NCBI GenBank assembly: GCA_036768485.1
Contig: JAVLUZ010000154.1
Span: forward strand, 29,924,345-29,988,344
Direction: 5' to 3'
DNA length: 64,000 nucleotides
Origin: Mermis nigrescens
Lineage: Eukaryota; Nematoda; Enoplea; Mermithida; Mermithidae
Part shown: one piece after another, positions 58,801 to 64,000 of the stretch
How the letters are laid out: every line of letters begins with the position of its first letter
Numbering within the stretch: position 1 is the stretch's first letter
The notes under the pieces: generated by a model
Databases searched by the model: none
What the model was told of the DNA's origin: nothing
The model's input: the letters and a program-made list of their open reading frames with translations, nothing else
Made by a program: the position numbers and the translations under genes

Positions 58801-59661
58801 CAAAATTCTCATTCTGTATACAGTGGTCGCCATGAAAGATGACGCGCCATCACCCTCAGAATTATAATGGATGGTGCGTCGCGAGCGCCGCGTTACGTCC
58901 ATCATGCGCCATCATCTCTTTTTTCCCATTAAGCGCCATTAACCTCCATCATCCCGTTAATCTGGCGATGCGGACGGCGCAATTTAGCTATTAATAGCAC
59001 CAACAAGGAAGCGTGTACGTGAATGCTGACGCGCTTCCTCCTTGTTGGCGCTATTAATAGCTAAATTGCGCCGCCCGCATCGCCAGATTAACGGGATGAT
59101 GGAGGTTAATGGCGCTTAATAGAAAAAAGAGATGATGGCGCATGATGGACGTAACGCGGCGCTCGCGACGCACCATCCATTATAATTCTGAGGGTGATGG
59201 CGCGTCATCTTTCATGGCGGCCACTGTATACGTGAATGAAACGGATCCGTATCCAGAAGTTAGAAAAATTTAGATCCGGATCAGGAAATGGCAAAATTTA
59301 GGATCCGGATGGACTGAAATTGAGGATCCTTTCATCACTAATACCTTCATTACATATTATGGAAAATCTAACATACAAAAAATAATATACAATAACTTAC
59401 GACAAAAATCTTATCCAAGTGAATTTCGATGTTTTGCTGCGAGCAAGACGAAATTGGAGTTTCGACTTTGTCCACCCTGCCGAAAACGTCGATTATCGAT
59501 TCTTTGGGAATCGATGCGGCAAACTTGATCATCTGCTTGCTAATTTTATCTTCTTCCGAGACGAAGAGCAAACATTGTACGGTGAATTGCTGTTGACGCA
59601 ATACGATGAAACAATTTTTGCCTTTACTCCGACTCGTGTGCAATCGGCCCCTCATCCAAAC
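40736..59661 (-). CDS. DARS1: Aspartyl-tRNA synthetase, cytosolic (5' end missing, seven exons seen)
   Basis: Class IIb synthetase that charges tRNA-Asp with aspartate in the cytosol. In animals it is part of the multi-synthetase complex. Exons are 59661-59401, 54008-53850, 51927-51720, 48715-48567, 44921-44612, 42502-42353 and 40827-40736; all junctions keep frame and have GT...AG borders. They give 442 residues against about 501 in human DARS1, so roughly 60 N-terminal residues are missing. The visible protein starts in the OB-fold anticodon-binding domain ([17 protein letters not shown]). It continues through the catalytic core: [13 protein letters not shown], motif 2 [27 protein letters not shown], motif 3 GLERVTM, and ends [10 protein letters not shown]. 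No defect is visible. The introns total over 17 kb, mostly transposons. The upstream exons lie outside the window or were not recognised. Confidence 0.96.
40828..42352 (-). other. DARS1 intron 6
   Basis: A 1.5-kb intron with one R1 element (41,924-42,187). A decayed repeat at about 41,700-41,905 has a palindromic border reading CATACATGG/CCATGTATGG. The rest is AT-rich with no recognisable feature. Confidence 0.8.
41924..42187 (-). mobile_element. R1 element in DARS1 intron 6
   Basis: CATACGTGGGCAGCACC at one end and CCCAGGTGTG at the other, with the perfect 8-bp duplication CTTCCAGA. A partly duplicated TTTTGGTTTCTGGGGGGT tract lies inside. Confidence 0.87.
42353..42502 (-). CDS. DARS1: DARS1 visible exon 6: catalytic core
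   Basis: Encodes [17 protein letters not shown] through PPHAGGGIG. The acceptor is TTTTGCAG and the donor GTCAGT. The Gly codons at both borders are split and are restored exactly by joining to the neighbouring exons. Confidence 0.94.
43002..43250 (-). mobile_element. R1 element in DARS1 intron 5
   Basis: R1 in minus orientation with the perfect 8-bp target duplication GGCATAAC. The ends are slightly diverged. Confidence 0.85.
43637..44588. mobile_element. Tc1/mariner-type element with long inverted repeats (952 bp)
   Basis: Ends TACAGGGTGACTCAAAAAAA and, inverted, TACTGGATGGTTAAAAAAAC, with TA outside both. The inverted arms extend about 300 bp with roughly 75-80% identity by eye, including TTTTGATGCGGTTTGC. 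No transposase. It starts 22 bases into DARS1 intron 5. Confidence 0.75.
44612..44921 (-). CDS. DARS1: DARS1 visible exon 5: catalytic core
   Basis: Encodes 103 residues plus one base, starting [15 protein letters not shown]. It contains the conserved [28 protein letters not shown] and RPFYTMPDP, ending MYMRG. The acceptor is TTGTTAG and the donor GTAAGT. A TA-flanked inverted-repeat element begins 22 bases beyond the donor. Confidence 0.94.
45043..45301 (+). mobile_element. R1 element in DARS1 intron 4
   Basis: Full-length R1 with the perfect 8-bp target duplication GTTGACAT. It ends 120 bp from the exon 5 acceptor side. Confidence 0.87.
46331..46560 (+). mobile_element. R1 element at the edge of a tandem duplication
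   Basis: R1 with the perfect 8-bp target duplication CTTGGCAG. The tandem duplication begins inside it at 46,510, so its last 50 bp recur at 47,543-47,592. Confidence 0.87.
46641..47042 (+). mobile_element. R2 element, first duplicated copy
   Basis: Full-length R2 with its hairpin and GAGCATCGTCAGAAACGCCG. It is part of the 1.03-kb tandem duplication. Confidence 0.78.
47672..48073 (+). mobile_element. R2 element, second duplicated copy
   Basis: Nearly identical to the copy at 46,641; it arose by duplication of the whole segment and not by transposition. Confidence 0.78.
48567..48715 (-). CDS. DARS1: DARS1 visible exon 4: catalytic motif 2
   Basis: Carries motif 2 as [15 protein letters not shown], which contacts ATP and the tRNA acceptor end, then the conserved GLDLEMAF. 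The acceptor is TTTGAAG. The donor is GTGCAT, weak, but it is required for the reading frame and matches the alignment. The last bases of this exon are copied 1,031 bp away by the tandem duplication in the next intron. Confidence 0.92.
48830..49000 (-). mobile_element. R3 fragment
   Basis: Matches the R3 interior (GCACAAAGACTGTTCAAAAG, then a GGTACATTAG...GTGAGGTAAACTGGG segment) without ends. Confidence 0.45.
49367..49800. mobile_element. Mariner-type element, left end only
   Basis: TACAGGGTGGCCCATAAAAA at the left. The interior shares CAATTGCATTAGATAGATAA with the element at 63,245. No matching right end was found, so it is truncated. Confidence 0.55.
50189..50480 (+). mobile_element. R2 element, degenerate
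   Basis: Left end CATACATAATCG, the C-rich tract, and TTTTCGGCACACCGCGCC in place of the usual hairpin, whose pairing is lost. The right end is missing. Confidence 0.6.
50656..50919 (+). mobile_element. R6 element (hAT-like MITE)
   Basis: Family R6 starts CAGACACGCACATGGGG and ends GCTGTGTATCTGTG. The flanks GTCAGGAT and GTCATGAT match 7 of 8. It contains the family phrase TAATGCTATTTTAGCGTTTA. Confidence 0.7.
51239..51503. mobile_element. Small inverted-repeat element (265 bp)
   Basis: Inverted ends CATATCGTCGCCGCTATGCA, continuing AAAAGGTGCTA, perfect for about 31 bp. The centre has no ORF. Confidence 0.75.
51720..51927 (-). CDS. DARS1: DARS1 visible exon 3: motif 1 region and aspartate-binding loop
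   Basis: Encodes 69 residues plus one base. FLEIHTPKI is the class II motif 1 region and [13 protein letters not shown] the QSPQ substrate-binding segment. It ends at the first base of a Gly codon before the donor GTAAAA; the acceptor is TTTTTAG. Confidence 0.93.
52525..52717 (+). mobile_element. R7 repeat, abutting R2
   Basis: Starts near TACATGTTAGAGGGG and contains GTCGGCCGTCCCCCATCCCC and TTTTTTGGCCGTTTTTGAAG, running to GGCCGGCAAC directly before an R2 element. Confidence 0.5.
52718..53127 (+). mobile_element. R2 element in DARS1 intron 2
   Basis: CATACATGATCTGAGGGG to GCTTTGCATATGTG with the hairpin variant CGACGCTTCGCGCC. It directly follows an R7 copy. Confidence 0.75.
53850..54008 (-). 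CDS. DARS1: DARS1 visible exon 2: hinge and start of catalytic domain
   Basis: Encodes 53 residues in phase 0. It contains [26 protein letters not shown] and TSQAIYRLQ. The acceptor is TTCAAG and the donor GTCGAA, a weak one. The alignment with the human protein runs through both junctions without a gap. Confidence 0.92.
54173..54410 (+). mobile_element. R7 repeat in DARS1 intron 1
   Basis: From TACATGTAACAG through C-rich tracts and a TTTGGCCCTTTTTAGG-like centre to CGTTCCGTTGCAGG. Non-coding. Confidence 0.5.
55842..56552. mobile_element. R3 element (hAT-type MITE), 711 bp
   Basis: Ends CAGTGTTTTTTTGTAC and, inverted, GTACAAAAAACACTG; the target duplication is a perfect CTGCTACT. Inside, a segment of about 340 bp is tandemly repeated with GTAGCGATTTTAGTGTGGTA and the motif CGGCGCCGAAAAATTTGAC. 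Many TTTGTACATGTACAAA palindromes lie near the ends. Confidence 0.85.
56941..57376. mobile_element. R3 element, third copy
   Basis: TTTTTTTGTATTCGGCC at the left and CTTGTAAAAAACGCTG at the right, with internal TTCGACGCAAAGCGTCGAA and TTTCGGCGCTTCGCGC hairpins. No convincing target duplication. Confidence 0.65.
57850..58820 (+). mobile_element. R2 element split by a mariner-type insertion
   Basis: The left half (to 57,930) has TTTTCGGCGTTTCGAGCC and the phrase ACCATATTTTGTTCAATTT; the right half (58,633-58,820) resumes with TTTTTATGTTCTAGAAGG. The two halves match R2 with the 57,931-58,632 element removed. The long palindrome sits at its right edge. Confidence 0.7.
57931..58632. mobile_element. 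Mariner-type inverted-repeat element (about 700 bp)
   Basis: Near-perfect terminal inverted repeats: GTTCAATAAGTTCGTGGTAG at the left and its inverse at the right, continuing for about 50 bp through AATAACTTTTTTTCTG. There is no transposase ORF. The TIR resembles those of IS630/Tc1/mariner elements, but I cannot see a clear TA duplication. Confidence 0.65.
58821..59226. repeat. 406-bp GC-rich near-perfect palindrome (foldback element)
   Basis: Arms of about 190 bp (58,821-59,013 and about 59,029-59,226) are inverted copies with only a few mismatches, and the loop is about 15 bp. It begins CAGTGGTCGCCATGAAAG and ends with the inverse CTTTCATGGCGGCCACTG, flanked by TA on both sides (TGTATA...TATACG). 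It is far more GC-rich than its surroundings. Likely a Tc1/mariner-related foldback MITE; as RNA it would form one long hairpin. Confidence 0.88.
59401..59661 (-). CDS. DARS1: DARS1 visible exon 1: OB-fold anticodon-binding domain
   Basis: Encodes 87 residues in phase 0, starting [16 protein letters not shown] and ending HLDKIFV. The acceptor is AATAG and the donor GTAAGT. It corresponds to the beta-barrel that reads the tRNA-Asp anticodon. The preceding exon was not found before the right edge. Confidence 0.93.
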
Positions 59662-59750
59662 CTATTAAAATCATTTAATTGAATAAACGGGGTGGGTCAA
59701 ATAAAAGGTTACCCCATAGCTGGGAAATGACCAGACCTTCAGCCTATACT

Positions 59751-59917
59751 CAGGCACGTATCTCTGGGGGAATGGGGGGGTTCGGACCCGCCAAAATTCA
59801 GAAAAATCGGAAAAATATGACTTTTTAAACGTTATTTTGTGCTATTTTTGGCCTTTTTGGGTTTAGTCCCCCCAAAATTGGTGCTGCCCCCAAATAGGAC
59901 GGCCAGCTACGTGCCTA
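59751..59917. mobile_element. Small inverted-repeat element (167 bp)
   Basis: CAGGCACGTATCT at the left and AGCTACGTGCCTA at the right; the flanks CCTATACT and CCTTCACT match 6 of 8, compatible with a decayed hAT insertion. Confidence 0.55.
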
Positions 59918-61199
59918 CCTTCACTGGGGGCAGATTTTTAGGTCGGTTGTCAAGTTTTCCAAAAAGGTTGTCTCATAAATGATACAAGTTTATATGGTTA
60001 TCTTGACCAGGAGTTTTTGCACTTCGTATGGTATTTTGACCAAAAAAGTCACCTTAAGAGCTGAAAGTGCATTTGCAGAAGCTTTTGATACACTTTTTTT
60101 ACCATGCGAAGATAAAACCAAACTCGCATTGTTTCATTAAAAGGGAGAATGGGCTTCAGTGGATTGGTGATTCAGATATCGCCGGTCAGCTATGAAGAAT
60201 CTAAGGAAGCAAAACAAGCTCCAAAAACGCCAAGATTTTTAACAAAATAATGTGATTTCATTTTTGGCATTATTCATGTCTCGTTACCCTCTTTGTATGC
60301 ACAATAGCTTGTAGCATGTTTTTTGGCATATAATTTTGAGTATCAGTAAGCACTTTCTAATATGCATTTTGAATATTTTTAGCCAAAAATTTGTCAGCGC
60401 TATGATATGAAGTACATAAATTCTCGTGTCCAGGGATTTTATTCTAAAGAATGAATCAGGGAAATTTTGATAATTCATATCGGTTTTACGTAATTAACGG
60501 ACATTTATGTATTGAAGTGTTTAAGGTTTTTGAATCTCTTGTTCCTTGTGGTGATGGAACATTAAAAACTATGTAATTTGATGAAAATGTTGACATTAAC
60601 ACTCACTTAAAACCAATTTCGCAGCCTTTTCCAGGACAAACAATGAGAAAAAACGCACTTATATTATGTGAATCCGACTCAGAGCGCCGGAATGTTTTCG
60701 GCATTTTTATCGCGTTGACCTCAGTTTTGTAGCTTTCTTAAGCAATATATAAATTATATCCGAAGCGGAGCGCCTGATTCAACATTTTCATCCTTCTGTG
60801 CTTAGTTTTGCAGCTTTCAGAAGATATGTATGTACATAAGCAACGGATGATTCAATTTGGAGGTCCTAAAGCCAACTTGATGTAAAGAGGCGTAGAAAAA
60901 CGTTGGCATTTTTAAACATCTTTTTGACCTCAGAAAGTTTGTGCCAGCCGTAAATTTTTGAACTGGTGCAAGCAGGCCATATCCAGGATTTTATTTCAGG
61001 TGAGGGGCGGAAATTCTGAAATCAGTCAAATATCTCAAGAACCATTAAGAGATAGGCTATAAAAGCAGTTTTGAGCGTATCTAGGCGAGCTCTATACGAC
61101 AATGAAGAAAAATTTCGAATTAAAATTTCAAGTCTTTCACTTTATCTAATATTGATATACCGCAAATTTACCGTTTAAGCCATATATGTATATAAAGGC

Positions 61200-61430
61200 T
61201 CAAATTTGGGGTAGTGGGTCCCGGCCATTTTTAGAAGGCGAGGAGGGGGTAACTGACCTCTAATTTTCAGCCAAAAAACACGTACATAAGAACGGCCAAA
61301 AAATTTGATTTTTTCCGAAAATTGTGGGGGGCGGGGTCAAAAAATTTCTGACTTGGGGGGAGGGTCGGATGGGAGGACGGCTGACTTTGGGTGGGGTATC
61401 CCCCATCCCCCTGCTACATGTATGGTGTAA
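61200..61430 (-). mobile_element. R7-like repeat
   Basis: Inverse of the R7 pattern: GGGTCCCGGCCATTTTTAG, then the G-rich tract, then CCCCCTGCTACATGTATGG. Confidence 0.45.
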
Positions 61431-61539
61431 ACTATATCTGCAGAACTGATTTCTCATCATTCAATCAACGAATAATTTTTTAACTACTGTCTTTATACTT
61501 AATCATTGTGCTTCACAGAGAAAAACAACACAGATAATA

Positions 61540-61870
61540 AATAATCCGGCGCGAAGCTCCGAAAAAATATAACACATTTTACACGTCTAGCTCAAATTTG
61601 AGTGCTTTTGAGTGGGAGAGAAGACAAAAAATCATGGATAAACAAGAAATCAGACGCAAAGCACCGGAAAAATTCCATGTTCTTCATATTGTAACTCAAA
61701 TATGAGTTATTTTGACTGGGCTAGAAGGCAAAAACTAAGCTGAACAATGAATTTGGCGCACAAAAATCGACACATCCTCCGCGTCTAGCTCAAATTTGAG
61801 CGATTTTGAGCGGTTCAGAAGACAACACTCTACAAAAACAATAAATAAGGCGTGGAGCACCAGAAAATCT
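61540..61870. repeat. About 120-bp tandem units
   Basis: Three drifted units, each with a GGCGCGAAGCTCCG-like hairpin remnant, TAGCTCAAATTTGAG and AGAAGACAA. Confidence 0.5.
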
Positions 61871-62669
61871 AGAGTTTAATGGCTCAAAAGTACGCTAGAA
61901 ACCTGTTTTGGCGGTGTTTTTGATGCACTTCGTTGCAATGTTTCAATTTTTCTCTTTGACGACCATTGGGAGAAACAAAACATTTTTTTATTCCAGGGAG
62001 GGAGCGGCACTCCTCGCCCCCCTGAATACGGGCCTGGATACAAACAAGTTACTATCGTCAAAGATTGTTCTGCTTGTGCAGTGACTTCAAAAAACCAGCT
62101 GTGACGGCTCAAAAAATCAAAACAGGGCAGCTTTTGGACTGTTACTCAAACTTTTATATGACTTTCCAGATAAAATTACTCATAAAAACGGACTCAGAAA
62201 TGTAAAATAATTTGCATTACACAAAGACTGCAACAAAAATATGCTCTTCGAATTTCGTGATAAACGCCATTGCGTCCAAAAATAAGATGTAACATAAAGA
62301 CGGTATAAGCTTAAAAAAGCAGAAAGCAGTGTGAAGTTGTCCAACAATCCTTAAGTTCATATTTATTCCCTGCAAAAATATTTAAAAAAGTATACTAGAC
62401 AGAGTCTGTTGGAGCATTTGACGCGAAGCGTCGAAATTTTATAGAAGTCTAGCTAAAAAATAGAAGACTATGGAAATATGGCTCCCAGACTGCCAAAAAC
62501 AAATGTATGTAATTGATAAGTATATTATCTCGTGCGAAGCGCCGGAATAATTTGAGAAATCAGTCGATACTCGATGGTCAAAACCACTGCAAATCACATA
62601 TCCATTCTTCATTTGGTCATCTACATATGTTAGGCCTATAAGGAGTAACCGCCCCTCTTAAATCCGCCC

Positions 62670-63060
62670 CTAAGCTGGTCCAAAAAAGTGTTGGACGGTC
62701 TGAAAAACAGGTTGGCTGGTCCCCAAAAAGGGATGGTCTGTCTGAAAAACAGGTTGCCTGGTTAGGACACGGGTTTACTGGTTCCGGAAAAGGTTAGCTG
62801 GTTTTCAAAATGGGTTGGTCGCTCTGAAAACAGCTCAACTGGTTCCAAAAAGAATTGACTAGTTTCAAAAAAAGGTTGGTCTGTCTGAAAATCATGCGAG
62901 CTGGTTCCGGTTGGTTGGTCCCGAAAAGGTTTGAGTGGTCTCCAAAAAGGGTTTGCTGGTTCCCAAAAAGGGTTGGTCCAAAAAAAGCCTAGTCGGACTG
63001 AAAAAGAGTTGGCTGCTACCTTCTGGAATGAGTTAGTCGATCCCACAAACAGGTTGCCTT
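62670..63060. repeat. Degenerate minisatellite, about 20-21-bp units
   Basis: About 18 units of the form AAAAAGGGTTGGCTGGTTCC with GGTTGG and CTGGT(T/C)C as anchors. Accidental open frames run through it. Confidence 0.7.
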
Positions 63061-63244
63061 CCCAAAACAAAGTTGTAAATCATTTTATTTAGCCGGTGCT
63101 TTGTCACTTATGTATTTTTCATATAAATATTGCAATAAAATTATCTTCAAGTACAAAACATATCCCTCAACCCGGATACTCCTTCAGCCTGTTCTAGGAT
63201 TGGTTCAGCCTTTACCCAATTGAGGCTGAAACAGAGTATTGCGC

Positions 63245-63809
63245 AGGTGTGGCTCCCCCCAATATTGTGTCATAACTTGGGCTAAACTTATTATAAAATT
63301 TTGAAACTAGTTGCATTAGACAGATAAAAATATGCATGTTGTATCTGCAAAAATTTTCGGCTATAGTCGTTCGTGCGCTATGGTGATTTGCTTAAACCTA
63401 ACTTTGATATGTTTTAAACCCTACGGTTTCTGCATTGTGTATTATTACTGAGCATTTGGTACCCTTTTTTGACCATACTTTCAGTCGAAAAAATCATTAG
63501 TACATTGGCTGAACTCTGGAGCGGGTACTTTTACCTACTAAATGCAAAAACTGCTAAATATCGTCAAAAGGGTAAGCAAATTGGTGACATGACCGAAAAA
63601 GCTTTTAGGGTCTAAAGAAAATCGAGATAGTGTGTAAACAAATGGCTGTAGCAACCGAACCGCTGACAGCAGATGGACAAAATTTTTTACACGATTTAAA
63701 CAAGGACATCTTTATCTATATAATCACATTGAACTTAAAATTTTACATCCAGAACGACTGAAGTTATGGCCCGCTACATTTGGGTGTAGCCTTTTACTGG
63801 CCCGCCCTG
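63245..63809. mobile_element. Mariner-type element related to that at 49,367
   Basis: The right end GTAGCCTTTTACTGGCCC...GCCCTG is followed by TA; the left end CAGGTGTGGCTCC is diverged. It shares TAGTTGCATTAGACAGATAA with 49,367. Non-coding. Confidence 0.55.
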
Positions 63810-64000
63810 TATAATAATAAAAGAAGAAAAGCGAGAAAGTCGATAGGTACAAGGGAAATAAACAGTCGGAAGGGTGAAGAAAAAACAGAAAATCTGATAA
63901 AATGAAACGCAAAGAGAATTGATGACATTTATTATCGTCCTCTAATTGCGCATATCAAACCTTTTAGAGAAAACTAAAAATGGTCAAAAATTTAGAGAAA

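Larger units (their letters stand above)
54009..59400 (-). other. DARS1 intron 1 of the visible part
   Basis: A 5.4-kb intron holding R7 copies (about 54,173-54,410 and 55,000-55,225), two R3 elements (55,842-56,552 and 56,941-57,376), an R2 copy split by a mariner-type element (57,850-58,820), and a long palindrome (58,821-59,226). Confidence 0.8.
59662..64000. other. Right end: probable upstream DARS1 intron, no exon recognised
   Basis: I looked for the missing N-terminal synthetase exons on the minus strand and found none. The stretch holds a small inverted-repeat element (59,751-59,917), tandem units (61,540-61,870), an R7-like repeat (61,200-61,430), a minisatellite (62,670-63,060) and a mariner-type element (63,245-63,809). 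The stretch 59,920-61,190 shows nothing I can name. Confidence 0.5.

Noticed and set aside
60600..60660. Possible missing DARS1 exon with a GTGAGT-like donor on the minus strand
   Set aside because: The reading before the donor does not match any N-terminal segment of the synthetase.

Overview
This window is nuclear DNA from an invertebrate animal. Two protein-coding genes are split by spliceosomal introns with GT...AG borders, and both encode conserved animal proteins: a Frizzled Wnt receptor of the Fz5/8 class and cytosolic aspartyl-tRNA synthetase. The non-coding DNA is AT-rich, gene density is low, and small transposons fill most introns and much of the intergenic space. An arthropod or other small invertebrate is plausible, but the clade cannot be fixed from two conserved proteins.

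Layout. The Frizzled gene lies on the minus strand from 11,580 (start) to 2,940 (stop) in three coding exons, and it encodes a complete 702-residue protein. The stretch from 11.6 to 23 kb looks intergenic and is relatively poor in repeats. From 23 to 37 kb lies a repeat-dominated block: an element with inverted terminal repeat arrays that carries a FLYWCH zinc-finger ORF, a region of repeats built around GTGTAAAGTTTACAC, a foldback element, four copies of a TA-flanked MITE (three in this block, one at 20.0 kb), a 1-kb satellite of 41-bp units, a 3.1-kb inverted repeat, and a broken Ty3/gypsy integrase. A 17-base assembly gap sits at 37,390-37,406, inside or at the edge of another DNA transposon. 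The aspartyl-tRNA synthetase gene runs on the minus strand from 59,661 to its stop at 40,736 in seven visible exons. Its 5' exons, about 60 residues, lie beyond the right edge or were not recognised.

Mobile DNA. Most repeats belong to a few non-autonomous families. Family R1 (about 240-265 bp) has exact 8-bp target duplications in six copies, and family R3 in two. Two larger elements, one nested inside the other in Frizzled intron 2, also have exact 8-bp duplications. All of this is the signature of the hAT superfamily. R2, R6 and one more family look similar, but their duplications are imperfect. Other elements are flanked by TA like Tc1/mariner elements. No intact transposase was found, so these families must have been moved by enzymes encoded elsewhere.

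Most notable structures: the nested hAT pair, a 406-bp GC-rich near-perfect palindrome at 58,821, the 3.1-kb inverted repeat at 32,813, the 41-bp hairpin satellite at 30,824, a 1,033-bp almost identical tandem duplication that begins in a transposon and ends inside a synthetase exon, and a short GGCGC-type hairpin that recurs in many different repeats. The two genes share no obvious function; they are simply neighbours on the same strand.
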